From positions 23,463 to 87,462 of the forward strand of contig PYSS01000148.1 of the NCBI GenBank assembly GCA_003049465.1: 64,000 nt of DNA, written 5' to 3'. The translations under genes were made by a program, and so were the position numbers. The notes below the pieces were generated by a model, which worked only from the letters and a program-made list of their open reading frames with translations, had not been told where the DNA came from and did no database searches. Source of the DNA: Magnaporthiopsis rhizophila. Its lineage: Eukaryota; Ascomycota; Sordariomycetes; Magnaporthales; Magnaporthaceae. This document shows, piece by piece, positions 1 to 11,809 of the stretch (positions are counted from its first letter, which is position 1; every line of letters begins with the position of its first letter).

Positions 1-25
1 TAAATCAGTGCACCCCCTGTCGGCC

Positions 26-58
<33 letters not shown>

Positions 59-60
59 AC

Positions 61-83
61 NNNNNNNNNNNNNNNNNNNNNNN
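61..83. other. Assembly gap (N run) in a C homopolymer
   Basis: Twenty-three N bases interrupt a run of C near the left terminal repeat of the Fot1-like element. The run of about 30 C before the gap suggests the assembler failed on the homopolymer. The true spacing inside the left TIR is therefore unknown. Confidence 0.95.
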
Positions 84-179
84 CCCCCACCGACCACCTG
101 GCCAAGGCCCACTGCACCACCAACCCCGGTATATTCAACTACAAATATCTACCTTTATTTAACCAACCATAATGCAAAA

Positions 180-1765
180 GTGTACGGATTCCTGATCAGA
201 TTTTTCCGCTTTTTCAGATATATTTTTATCCACCTTTATAATTTCACCCTTTGCTTGTGCAATTTGGCGTATATCTATAAAGGCCTGGTTTGGGTCCGGC
301 ATAACCCTTTTTTTTTGCAAGGGCATTGCGCTTTTAATTTGGCTTTTAACTGCCTGATTTTTTGCTGAACCATAACCAATTCGAATTTATATATTTTATA
401 TTTTTTTTTTAAACCTTTTAAAAAAAGCTATATTGTAAAATTTGCAAAATTCGATTTTAAAAAATATTAATTTGGATAATTAAATTTTGATTTTATTTGG
501 AAATTTTCCAATTAATTTAAAATAATTAAAAAAAAACCTTTAAATAATTTTTAATTTTATTATTTTTAATGGATTATTAAATTGTGGATTGCCAATTATT
601 TTAATTGGAATTTTTAAGCAAAAACCGGTTTATAAACGGTTTAAACAAATTATATAGCCAAAAATTTATTATCCGCCACCCTAATACAATTATATAAAAA
701 ATAAAAGCTTTGGTGCATATATAGGTATAAACCGTTAAAAATTGGCATTTTTCTATTATTATAAACAGATAAATAAAATTTGGGATTTTAATTTTTGGTA
801 ATAAGCATATTTAAAAAGGTTAAAAATAAATAAATCCAAAAATTGCAAAATATAAAAAGTATAAATAAGCAAATATAATAAATAAATATTATTTTGCAAG
901 CAAAAAAATATAAATTTTTTGGTTATATAAAATTTATGGCTATTTAATATTAAAAAATATAATATAAGGATAAAAAATTAAATATCCGGAAAAAAAACCT
1001 TTTATAATTATTTAATTTTAATATTATTAATAATTTATTTATTATTTATTATAATAAATTTTTAGCTTTTAAAAAGGCCTAAATTGTTCGGAAATTATTA
1101 TTTTTGCACGCTTTTCCTTTTAAATATAATAAGCAAAAAAAGGCAACCCCCGTAACCGAAATATATTTAATAAAAAAAATTCAAATACAGGTTTCGGGCT
1201 TTTTTTTTTTACAAAAGCCGGGCTTTTGCAAAACCTAAAACAAACCTATTACCTGTTTTGCCCTTTTACAGGCCCCTTTTATTAATATTATACATATTTT
1301 TTAGCTTTATTTGAATTATTCCTGGAATTTATAAATATACCCACCATTTTTTTATTATAATAATAATAATATTTTTAACGCATATAAATTTTATACACCG
1401 TATTTTTCCGGTACAGATTTCCGGATATCGGTTTAAAAAATCGCATATCCAATATTTTCCTAAAAGCTAAAAATTTTCCCATTAATATAAAATTTTTTGC
1501 ACAAAAAAGCAAACCTTTATATATATCGATAAAAGCCCCAAAAAGGCTTAAAAAATATCCAATTTGCTAAATGCTTTTTTTATTCCAAAAATATTCGTTA
1601 ATTTTATTTTTAAAATTATTGGACAGGTACAAACCCAATTAAATACTAGCATAAGATAATCCTTAATATGCTATAAAATTGGGCGGCTTTTAAAATAAAA
1701 ACTTTGGTTTGCACGGCCTTGATAGCCCGTTCGACGTTTTTTTCGGTGTACTGTTTTTCTGGCAT
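180..1765 (-). pseudogene. Degenerate pogo/Fot1 transposase
   Basis: On the minus strand a Met codon at 1765 opens a stretch beginning MPEKQYTEKNVERAIKAVQ and continuing with a KAAQFYSI-like segment. This is the usual N-terminal psq helix-turn-helix of pogo-family transposases (KYTEE..AI..V..G...KAA..Y.IP). After about 40 codons the frame is closed by stops, and the rest of the element is AT-rich sequence without a usable frame. The DDE catalytic domain cannot be traced by eye. The left boundary given here is approximate. The family call rests on this N-terminal motif plus the TIR/TA structure. Confidence 0.6.
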
Positions 1766-1911
1766 ATAGGTATTGGATTGCAATAAAAAGTATAAAAAAC
1801 GGATCAAAATTGCGAGATTTGTGGCAAGTTGAAGACGTGGCCATATTTGAGGCAGTGGGCCCGTTTGAGGTGGCCGTCGGGGGGGTGGCCGACAGGGGGT
1901 GCACTGATTTA

Positions 1912-2777
1912 CCCTGCACCGACCCAAATCGCTTTTCGATCTGCTGCCTGGAACGGCAATCCCTCGAATTCTATCAGCGGGAAGACCCACTATATGCCAC
2001 CTTTAGCTCTTCCATCAGCTGGCCCGGCAGTGGTAGCGTTGTTACTGGTCGCTGGTGGTAACAATCTTGTGGGTGACGGTGATGGAGTTTCCGCAACGGC
2101 CCGTATATTTTTCTCCGCCCCTCCTTATGGTTCCCCCTCTACTCGTCGGTCTTACCTTTTTATGCACAGCCGGCCTTGGCCGATTGCGTCTCCCAGGTCT
2201 CTCTTGCCGTGACCAGAGCAGGGTCTCAGACTGGGCTGGCTTTGACGAGACTCACCTCAATAACCTATGCTAGCGAAAGCAAAATGAGTTGCTTGAGAAA
2301 GCGGAATGCGGCTTGGTAGCAGTGAGAGAGGCGGTTTCTTCATTTACTTGGTCATGGTTTGAACAAAAGTCGTGTTTCCATCGCACGATGTTCCACGGGT
2401 TTCTGGCTACCTATTTCCCAATAATTACAGCTTTCATGGACAGGGGTGTTTTCATTTGGGGTATGGGCTCATAGCTCCGCTTGGAACGAACGCTGTGACG
2501 TCCGGAACCTGGCAGTAAATGATCCCACTCTTTCTGCCACAGCTGCTTGGGATCTGGATCCATGCCCATAGTAACGCCGCCGGCTTGAAGCTTGGTGTCC
2601 ATAACTTGCTAGGCGTACGTACACACCTCCCAGCAACTCAAAACGCATGTGCCGAGATGAAGCGATGCTCTTTTTCGTCGTCTCCTGCTATGGTTTGCTC
2701 GAGCGAGCGTAGCCACAAATATTTTGCCACATCGAGCCAACCTTCCACAGGACAGGCCCCCATCCAAACCAGGCCAA
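1912..2777. other. Intergenic region, no supported gene
   Basis: Normal-GC sequence between the right end of the Fot1-like element and the 3' end of the minus-strand gene at 2778. Short open frames occur on both strands, but none shows a recognisable motif, a splice structure or consistent codon bias. It presumably holds the terminator of the gene at 2778-5947. Confidence 0.6.
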
Positions 2778-5700
2778 TCACAGTGGTGTTCCCCCACTGA
2801 TAATGCCGATGTAAGCTATGCAGTTTTCCTTGACCTTGCCCCATTCCGTGGTGACGTTGCCCACCGACGAGATGAAGATCTTGGGGCTCGACCAGATGGC
2901 CATGAAGGCCTGGATGTTGACCAGGTTCTGGGCGATGGCCACCCAGACGGCCGTGACCTTGGCCACGGCGTCAGCGACCTTCTTCATCGGCTCGCGAAGG
3001 CTGGGAAGATGGTGCATGTCATGTCAGTCAGATTCATGTCGCAGCTACGAGGCCTTCTCGAAACCATCGTGTTTGACGATGATTGTTGGAAGGTTGGAAC
3101 TTACACCGTGAGGTTCTTGTTGGTCTCATCGGCGGTTTTGGCTGCGCTCTTGAAGCTCTCGATGGCGGCGTCGATCTATTTGTTTCCCCAAGAAGCAGCG
3201 GAGCATGAGCACGGTTAGCTATCGAGAAGCACAGCAGGAGGACGGAGGGAAGACGAAAGGCATGATGCGTGGTAAAAACTCACTTCGGCAAGGCTCTTCA
3301 AATCCTTGATTCCCTTGTATAGGAGGTAGCCGCCCGCTCCGATGGCAAGCAGGCCTATGATGGGAAAGAATCAGCAATTCTGCCCAGAGACAGTCACGGA
3401 GGTGGGACATCGAGAAAGACCCCTGAGGGAGGAGCTTACCCAGGGGCATGGTGAACGCAGCAAGGGTGAACAAGGCCAGGGCACCAAAGATCTCGAGTAC
3501 GCCCATGATGGTGGTCTTGGTGTATTGCTCGCGCTGCTTCTCGAGCGCGTTCCGGGCGCTGTCGGCGTCCGCCTTGGACTTGTTAATGGCGTTCTCGAGG
3601 TTGTCCTGGCACAGTTTCCACTTCTGGCCGAACTTGGTGTACGCGTCGCTCAGCTTGGCGGCCTCGTCCGTGTAGTTGTCGACCGTGGTGCTGCACGAGT
3701 CCAGGTACTCCTGCAGCGCCACCTGCCCCGCCTTGGGTGTGAAGGGTGTGACCTTGGGGAGCAGCGCCAGTTGGACTGCCGAGTACGCGACGAGCCTGCG
3801 CACGCAGTTGATGGACCGGTTTTGCAGGTCGAGGTACATCTGGAGAGGTGGGCCGTGGGGTTAGTCTTCCTGTGTATCTAGGTACGTATCTAAGTGGTGT
3901 CTTATGGGAGCAGAGGCGACTTACAGCCTGGAACCGGAGAACGATGTCACGGATCGACAGGTTCTCCTTCTCGTCTGGCGTGTCCTTGGTCTTGAAGGGG
4001 TTCAGAATCTGCAGCTGGTCCGTGTAGGGGACATGCAGAGCGTTGGAGAAGGTCTGGATAATGGCTTTGCATTCACCGGCCAGCTTATCCAGGGCATCCT
4101 GAACCTCGATAGGGGGTCTAGAGCGGTTGACCGAGGGAGGGTCAGTGACGGGGCGCACAGAAGGTCAGTAGCTGGAAAGCCGCTTACCCCAGGTAGCCAA
4201 TGATTTTCTTCAGATCATCCTGCGCCTTGTCGTCATCCTCGCTGCTGGTAGCCTCCATGCTGGTAGCCTCCATGATCTCAGACGGAGCAGCCTCGGCCCT
4301 GCAGGCAAGCATGTGCGACGTGAGAGTCGCGACATATCTGTTGGCTACCGCCGGTGAGGCTGCCAGCTTCCTCATCCCTGACGCCTTGCGCGGATCCAGA
4401 AGAAGTCTGATATTGAGAAGCTTCACGGTTAGCTAGCTGTCCAGCACAGGCAACGACGCGGGGTACGGCATACTCATCAGTTCCGGCGTCGGCAGCCATC
4501 TGGAACAGTTTCAGCTCGGCAGGGTTTGTCGGAATCGGAGGCCGGAAGTCACTCCCATTCATTGGTGCCGCCTCAGTCACGGACATCAAGTTCATCGAGG
4601 TCGACCCGAAGTTGGCGTTGGACAGGGCGGCAACAGCCTGGTTGGCCTGCTCCTTGATGTCCTGCCAGGCCTTGACCAGGGCCGTCACCTGGATGGGAGT
4701 CAGTTTGTCCGACGACTTCTCGTTCATCTGCACGGACAGCAAGTTGTCTGAGACGCCGCTCCAGATCTCGTTGAGGACATCGTTGGCCTCCACGGTGTTG
4801 GCCAGAGCGTTGGCCAGGAGGGACATGCTGGTGGTGAGAGTTTGCAGCTGCGCCTGAAGGCGGTTGAGGCTGTCGACGAGCTCCTTCAAGCGGGACTTCT
4901 CCTTGTAGAGGGCGGCGAAGTCGTCCGCGAAGGTGGCCAGCTTCATGCCGAGCAGGAAGGCGAGCTGCACCAGGCTCTTGTCATCCTCGGACTGGAGGGC
5001 GAACAGATCCTTGAGAAGGGTCAGGAGAGTCTTGCCGACGTTCATGTTGGCGATCTGGCCCTGCATCGTCTGGATCTGCTCCGACAGGCCCTTGATGCGA
5101 GTGGTGGTGGCGTTGATGTTGGTCTTGAGAGCATCGCTGAACTTGATGAGCTGTGTAGAGAAATGAAGGTCAGCATTACCAGTTCTTTTATCGTTGATGT
5201 TCCCTTCCATATCTCTTTAGAGGCTATCAGGCCGAACTCACGCGCTTGAACATGTCCGCCTTCTCAGCGTTCTTGGCATCGATCTGGTCGGCATACTTGG
5301 ACACGATGGGGCCCACGGACTCCGCCAGGCTTGAGGCATCGAATAAAAAGCAAACATCAGCGTTGATCAACGTAAATATTCGCCAGTAGAACTCACTCGG
5401 CAGGGGACAGGGACCGCGCCAGGGTGCTGGTCACAGTGGCATAGCCAATGAGGTTTCGGCATAGCTGCTTCTCAAAGTCGGTCCAGGCTAGGAAGCTCGA
5501 CTGGCCGTCTAGGAACATCTGACGAGTACTTCCAAGACTGGCAACCGCGATCAATTTGTCGGCATCGCCGCCAGAATCGGCATTCTCAGGGGCTTTGAGG
5601 TTCTCGAGGAAGGGGAAGGAGAAGATGTCGGAGAAGGAGGAGGTGGCCGAGGAGTAGGAGTTGGTGAAAAGGGTGAGAGCCTGTGAGAGGTCTTTCTTGG

Positions 5701-5947
5701 GGCTAAGAAGGGATACGATGCTGACAGTTGCAGCATCCCTGGCCACAACCTTGGGCTTGGGCAGAGGCACGGGGACAGTGTTTCCATCGCCATCAACGGT
5801 GGCAAACATGGGCTTCTCCGCGAAGGCATCAGCCGAGGCACCAGAGGTCCTGAGGCCCCTTTTACGGCTGGCTAGGCCTGAGAGGGTGCTGGAATCCAGC
5901 ACATGGCGCAAGTTCACGGGGATAGGGGTGACAAGAACGGAAGACAT
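2778..5947 (-). CDS. Large all-helical protein with hydrophobic hairpin, ClyA/XaxAB-like architecture (component 1)
   Basis: Nine exons by splice-site reading: 5947-5397, 5329-5242, 5150-4474, 4406-4188, 4117-3925, 3839-3440, 3354-3284, 3175-3105, 3000-2778. They join in frame to 830 residues. No signal peptide is evident. The protein is almost wholly helical. Residues 214-330 are amphipathic with a weakly hydrophobic stretch near 250-293. Residues 627-686 are a charged coiled coil leading into a strongly hydrophobic hairpin (about 687-725, rich in Ala, Leu and Gly, broken by MPLG), followed by another helix. Long helix-hydrophobic hairpin-long helix is the plan of ClyA, HBL/Nhe and XaxAB alpha-pore formers. 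That relationship is my inference; there is no sequence motif I can cite. The C-terminal half is clearly paralogous to the divergent neighbour: both carry AYS.V...LLPKV and a W-S-x-P-K-x-F block. A structural or membrane-remodelling role remains possible. Confidence 0.75.
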
Positions 5948-7306
5948 GGCGATGTTATCACGCGGGAAGAAGGAAGTGATGAGGGGCTTTGTGAGAGAGC
6001 ACTAGGAGGAAGGGAGATTCGAGGCGAGGAATTTGGGAAGAAGAATGGGCAAGAAGGGTTTTTGGTGGTCTGGATAGTGGGCAGATGGTGGATTTGGTGG
6101 AGGTGTTTGGGTTGGCAGATGAGGAGAGATACCCAGCCGAGGCCGCAGTGCTCGTCTTATAACCCTTGGGATACTGGCCACACGTATAGACGACATCTGT
6201 GACAAGAAGAGCTGGCCTTCCTTGGAGACTTTTGGAGACGTGGATGAGGGCTGTGTTGTTGGGCAGGATGGCGATATCGGACCCCCTAGCACTTGTCGAT
6301 CCCCCCCTCCCTACCTCTGTTCGGGCTTGGACAACGCCATCGCCATAGGGACCTTCCGCTTCCGCCTCTAGGTTCTCTTGGCGCTCCTGCAAGCGTCGGG
6401 GCGCTATTATCCTGGTGACGCGGATGGGCCGATGTGGCACGGGCTCCGGCTCTCCACGGTTCCCAGCTCCCGCCGTGCCAGGTCTAGCGGCATGCAGCAT
6501 TGTCGAGCGCCAAGCTGAAAACAGGGTGTGCAGCTGTCAACAACGCGGGTTCCGTTCATCAAGTCCGACAGTTTGGAGGAATGGCATGTACCGCAAATGG
6601 TCATGGCGGGCTTCGCGGGTCGGTTCCTTGCGCGTGGTGCTGTCAAATGCAGCCAGCGGGACATGACATCAAAAAAGGCCCGGTGGCGGGGCGATCATTT
6701 TGCCTAACTGGGGCCTCTTTTAGGCTAGCGGGCAGTTGACGCTGGCTGCCGATCGCCGAAAAGAGGGCGCCAGTCACATCAGTGATCTGCCGATGACCTC
6801 GCCATATTTCTCCACCTCGGGACTGAGCTGATCAATTATTGCCCGGCCGCGTCTGCATGGCGACGATCTGGACTGGTCTTCGGCCACGCCGTCGTCACCA
6901 CGGTAATCCCGATCCCGGAGAGCCTCCAGCGGCGTAGCGGTGCTTGTGGCGGGATACCTCGTTTGGAGGGGTCGAGGTCACGAACATGGCCTTCCTTGAG
7001 TCCGAGTGCAGCTCAGTGTTGTGCCGAAGCTACTAACATCAAGTCGTGTCCGAGCTGTGTCTGTCTCGTGCATTAAAGCCAGTCCTATACCCCTCAATAT
7101 CCCATCTTCTCCGTTTCCCAACCCAGACCAGTTCCCTCCCCAGCACTCATCATACATCTGGACTGGACTCCTGATCTTTTCTCCATACAGCGCTTCTCCT
7201 TCGCACAGACATTTTGCTATCCTTCTTCTTCCCTCCTCCTTCTCATCCTCTTCCCAGCTCTCATCTCCCCTCATCTATAGTTGATACCTCCTATCTTCTA
7301 GTCACC
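5948..7306. promoter_or_regulatory. Shared divergent promoter region
   Basis: 1.36 kb separates the start codons of the two divergent paralogues and contains no convincing gene. Next to the minus-strand gene a TTATAA-like box lies around 6157-6162. The plus-strand gene is preceded by a pyrimidine-rich stretch (about 7190-7300, repeated CTTC/CCTC), typical of filamentous-fungal transcription start regions, and its ATG sits in a CACCATG context. The arrangement allows co-regulation of the pair. No specific factor site was identified. Confidence 0.5.
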
Positions 7307-10300
7307 ATGCCCAGCGCAGCACCTGCCGAGTACAAGGCGCTGGCCCCTTACGGCTTCGAAGGCGTGGGAGACTGCACGATTAATCTCCAGACGGTGCTGG
7401 AGTGTATCAAAGATCTCAAAAGCAACCCCTTCGTGGTTGCTGCTGCGGATGGCAGTCCCTCGCCGTCCGAGTCTCCCTTTGCCCTGCTCTCTTCTGCCTC
7501 CACATCCGTCGGCACTCTTTCCACCTTCCCTATTAATGCCTTCCGCTCAGCGGCGGCGTATGCCAATGTCATTATGACCCTTGCGCCTAACGCGTCGGAC
7601 CTTGAGGGCTTCTGCAAGGCGCTCGACGGTGCCCTCAAGGCGATCCCCAAAGTTGATCAAGATGCCGCTGCGGAGACCGGCAAGGTATGTGGAAAGCATA
7701 TCCCCGTTGCCAGTTTTATAGGGGACTGACAGTGAAACGCCACAGTCCGCCTCAAATGATATCGGCAACGCCAGTGGTCCCATCTCCTCGGCTGCGGTGG
7801 CAGCCAAGAGGATCAAGCTCGCCCTCGCGGCCATCACGGCGGGGAAGCCACCGTCGCCGACCCCCCTCGACGGCGTCAGCCTGCTGAGTGCCGTGGCGGG
7901 CTGCTTCAAGCCCATCACGGGCGATCTGGACATCACCAAGCCCGGGGCTCAGGCCAAGCTGCTCTCCCTCGCCGGCCTGACCATCTCGTCCTCCAACATG
8001 CTCAAGACCTTTGATCAGATCCTCGCCTCCAACAAAGCCGAGGCGCAGAAGATTGTCACCAACTGGAACTCGTGCACTTCCAAGCTCAACCAGGCTTCTT
8101 CGTTGTTCGACCAGACGAGCTTCGCGGTTGACACGTTCCTGCGTGCGCTGAGCGGTTGCCAGACTGCCATTAGCAACCTGCCGGCCGGCATCGCTCGGTT
8201 CCGCCGCTCCTTCGACAACCCGCCCAAAGGCTGGGAGCAGGGGAACACGGACATGGTCGCGACCTGGCAGGTCATCAGCAGCAACCTCCTGGGTTACATC
8301 ACGCTGGCCACGCAGGGGCTCCCTGCCACCATGAGTCTCCTTTCCGTCAACAACGTGAGGGTCCCTGAGGTCTACAGCATGGCCGAGTCAGCCCTGTTGT
8401 CTGCCGGGCTTAACGGTAGTAGTGACAAAAAATCCCCTGAGGACATGAGGGACGCGTTTGGCCCGCCGTCGTACATGGACACTCTCCTTGCCGACATGGG
8501 ACCCGAGTCCGGCCGCATCAACAAGGCCCTCAGCGACTTCCTAGCCATCCCCTACGTCAACGCCTTCAAGGTGACCACCAAGCAGGGCTTGGAGACCGAT
8601 CTGCGCTCCGTCGTGCTGGACATTCGGGCCAAGTATCTTGCTCTGCAGACAAAGTCGCTGCCTATCATCAGGGATATCAGCGCGTACTCGCTGGTGTCTC
8701 AGGTTCTCCTGCCCAAGGTCAACCAACCCGGAGGCATCCCCCTCGAAACCTTCCTTGGGGAGGCCACCACGCTCGTAATGGTAAGTGCATCATCCTGTCC
8801 GGGAAAGCCTGCGAATCGACCTGGGACGGGAGGAGGATCTAATGGGCTGACGAGATATAAAAACAATAGCGCCACGGCCAAAAGGCAAAGGCTATCGCCG
8901 AGGAGACTCATGCTCTTCAGCAGGAGTTCCAGGAGATCATGGATCAGCTCCAGAAACAGCTCATGCAGGTCGTGAAACAAATTGAGGAGCAGAAGGCAGC
9001 TCTTACTCAGGCCGAGAAGGAGTACAAGTGTGAGTACCCTCTGTTTACCTCCTTCTTCAAGTCAATGACCTTGCCGATAAGACGCTGATGAGTTTGGGTG
9101 ACAAGATGCCTGGATCACGGCCGTCCTGGAGGGTATCATGACACTGGCCTTCGCTGCCGGTGCCATTACCTCCCTGATGAGCGGAGCTGCCCCTGCCGCG
9201 GGCTCGCTGGCCATCAAGGCAGGGCTTGCCCTTAAAGAGACGATCCAGACGACGCTCAAAGCAGTGGGCCTTGCCCAGGTCATCGAGAATCTCAAGGCGT
9301 CCATCGCGCGGGCACAGGAGAGCAAGAGGCAGCTGGAGACGGTGATACCCATGTTTGGGTCCATCCTGGCCATGATGAACAAGATCGGCGACGGCTGGGA
9401 CATGATCAGCAGCAACTTGGGCGACGTGGAGATGATGTATGAGCTTTGGTAAGTCGCACCTTCCCGCCCTTGTCTTCCTGTGTCTCGCTGCACAATGACC
9501 GAACTAATAATCATGGCACCCGTCTGCTTAGGAGCAACCCCAAGTTCTTCACCCTGTCGAACCTGGAGCTTACCCTGGAATCCTGGATCAACGTACGCAA
9601 GGGCGTGCAAGCCTACGTTGAGGTCGTCACCGGCACCGCCATAGAATCCCACGGCGACGACAAACCCGACACCCACAACCTCTTGTCGATCGAAAGCCTA
9701 CCAGTCTACACCGAAAGCGCAGTCGAGGCCCAGCCGGTCAGCGCCGAGGACCACGAGCTGGGCCTCATGACCCTGATGGCGACTTCGGCCAAGCACGACG
9801 TCGACGCCTTCTTTTCCGGCCCGACGCTGCGCGGCCACCCGCCCTCGCCGCAGGAGCTGGCCTCGCTCGCGACGCAGTGGGCAGAGGTGGCGCAGGCCCT
9901 CCGCAGCGTGGGGCAGAACGACCTGGCGGTGCCAGTCGAAGGGCTGTGCAACTCGCTCACCTCGATCGGCATCCCGCGCGTGCACGCCGCCGTGCGGTCG
10001 CTCCTCGAGTTCGCGCGGGCCCAGCCGCAGGTTCCCAACCTGCCCGTGTCCGAGGCGGACTGGGCGACCTTCTACCAGTCGCGCGTCGCGCGCCTGGCCC
10101 AGGGCCGCAACACGTCGGCACTCGTGGACTCGGCGCTGCGCGATCTGCAGGCGCAGGCACGCAACGCGCTCGACTTCACAAAGGCTCGCTACTCGGAGCT
10201 GCAGCAGCAGCAGCAGCAGCTGATGCAGAAGATCGCCGACATGCACCGCGACCTGGCCGAGAAGCAGGCCAAGATGGCGGCCATCATGTCGGGCGTCGGC

Positions 10301-10642
10301 GCCATCTTCGGCTGGGTCACCGTCCAGGCCATCAGGGTCGCCATCGAGGCCATCATGGGCAACCTGAACAGCGCCTACCGGCAGCAGGCCCAGCTGGGCG
10401 CGCAGGTCAACGCCATGGGCCACACCATCAACGTCGTCAGCATGAGCCAGGATCAGCTGAGCAACCTATTTGGCCTCTCGGCCTCCATAGCCCTGTTCTG
10501 GGCCGACATGACGACCGAGGCCAACACGGCCTCGGACCTGTGGGTCGTCCTGAAGAAGATGAAGGAGCTCGAGATTGGTCTCTACGAGGCTACGTGGGAT
10601 GCTGTCGTCAAGTCCTTTGGCGCCTGGGACGGTGTGGTTTAA
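7307..10642 (+). CDS. Large all-helical protein with two hydrophobic hairpins, ClyA/XaxAB-like architecture (component 2)
   Basis: Five exons (7307-7684, 7746-8780, 8870-9029, 9106-9448, 9532-10642) join in frame to 1008 residues. The first is preceded by CACCATG. Residues about 478-524 form a Gln/Glu-rich coiled coil running into a hydrophobic hairpin at 526-565 (Ala/Gly/Leu-rich) and a second long helix. A further coiled coil at about 862-886 (with a Q6 run from CAG repeats) precedes another hydrophobic segment at about 887-915. The protein thus looks like two hairpin modules in tandem. Residues about 360-680 are paralogous to the C-terminal half of the divergent gene: shared YL.LQ..S, AYS.V...LLPKV, and W-S-N-P-K-F-F against W-S-S-P-K-I-F. 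No signal peptide or enzyme motif is seen. The pore-forming-like fold is inferred from architecture only. Confidence 0.75.
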
Positions 10643-11195
10643 ACTGTTTTGGGAAGAAAGGGAAAGGATAGTATTGAGAGAGGTAGTCTAGAAAGTACAC
10701 AGGTGTTCCACCTCAGAAAACATGAACAAAAAGGTCCGACTTGATGATTTATAGGCACTGCAGGTTCACTTGCGCGCGAGCTGTACGTAGCCTCGCCGGG
10801 CCGCCTAGAGCAGGAAAGAAGAAGAGAAGATCGGTTTCCGCCGCCGGAGCTAGACGTTGCCATGCATTCCTTCTTCATATGGTAGAAGGACGTCCGAGGA
10901 CGACCGAGTGGGGTTCGAGTCGGGAAACTGGTGGACGGCACCGCCCAGAGCGATGACGCAGGCCGTTTCGAGCCAAACCCAGGTGTTCATGAGACGGACG
11001 ATATGTCCGAGCAACGTAAACTCCAGGAATCGAGGTCTCACGCCAAAGATGCGTTGGCCTTCTCGTAGCCAAAAAGCCCAGGCTGCGATCGCCTAGGCCA
11101 AAACGGTGCCAGACATCACGCCACCAAATCCGCCGCAAGACCAACCACCCGCCTCTTCACAGGCTTCCCACGTGCCTGCTCTCCACCAGCTGCAA
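10643..11195. other. Intergenic region between convergent genes
   Basis: Lies between the stop of the plus-strand helical gene and the stop of the small minus-strand gene. It should hold both 3' ends. No further gene or RNA was recognised. A GGTTCGAGTC stretch near 10912 is not part of a tRNA fold. Confidence 0.5.
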
Positions 11196-11809
11196 TCACG
11201 CAACAACTTGCCTGTAAAAGCTGCGCAAGCGCCGGAGGAAGGTCCGAACCAGAGCTTGCGGTGCGTAGGGAATGTGAACATGGCCAGGAGTGACGCTGAC
11301 TGCGGAAAGAGGCAAAGTACGGTTAATTATCCGTTCAAACTTGTGGAATTGACGGGGACGTATTTCCGTCACGGGAACTCACCGCTATAGCCCTCGAGTA
11401 CTCCGCAAGCCGGACATTCATCCCCGTCGAACAGAGTCGCAGTCACCGTCGGCGCCAGCCACTCGAGGATGCCGATGGCCAGGAGCGAGCACAAGGCCAT
11501 CTGGGGCACGTGGTGGTCGGTCTCAAAGTCGAAAATCGCCATAACGATGCGGCGAATGATGACCAGCTCATCCTTGAGGCCGTCGGAGATAGGCTTCTTG
11601 CCGGACTCCAGGTCCCAGACGTAGCTGGTGAGGCAGTCGAAGATCGTTCGGTGGAATGCCTTGACGATGGGATCGTCGAGGCCGGAGAGGTCGGCGCTCT
11701 TGCGAATTCTAGACTTGACCACTTCGCCAAAATCACCGTTCCGGTGCAAAAGGTCTACGATCTGCCAGGCGCGCTGGTCGGCCTGCTTCTGCTTCTTGGG
11801 AACAACCAT
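11196..11809 (-). CDS. Small hypothetical protein (176 aa), two exons
   Basis: Exon 1 (11809-11383) encodes a compact, probably helical polypeptide. It begins MVVPKKQKQADQRAWQIVDL and ends with a hydrophobic helix (about residues 103-125) and a C-x-x-C pair. A GTGAGT donor at 11382 and a GCAG acceptor at 11301-11300 join exon 2 (11299-11196), giving 176 residues in frame. I do not recognise the family. The coding-like composition and clean splice sites favour a real gene, but exon 2 is less certain than exon 1. Reading past the donor without splicing would stop after 146 residues. It is transcribed toward the 3' end of the large helical gene and shows no obvious operon-like link. Confidence 0.5.

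Larger units (their letters stand above)
1..1911 (-). mobile_element. Fot1/pogo-type (Tc1-mariner) DNA transposon, full length, RIP-decayed
   Basis: The first bases read TA then AATCAGTGCACCCCCTGTCG. The exact reverse complement lies at the right end (about 1877-1909) and is followed by TA at 1910-1911. This is a perfect terminal inverted repeat of about 29 bases inside TA target duplications, the hallmark of Tc1/mariner superfamily elements. A size near 1.9 kb and a C-rich run just inside the TIR fit fungal Fot1-type elements. The interior (about 130-1700) is extremely AT-rich, as expected after RIP. The left TA sits at the window edge, so it cannot be checked against upstream sequence. The transposase points leftward (minus strand). 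Confidence 0.8.

Noticed and set aside
9698..10423. 241-codon minus-strand open frame inside the second helical gene
   Set aside because: Shadow of a GC-rich coding exon in another frame. The His/Arg/Val-rich composition and the well-supported sense gene argue against it.
10905..10945. Possible tRNA T-arm (GGTTCGAGTC)
   Set aside because: No acceptor stem, D arm or anticodon arm could be fitted around it.
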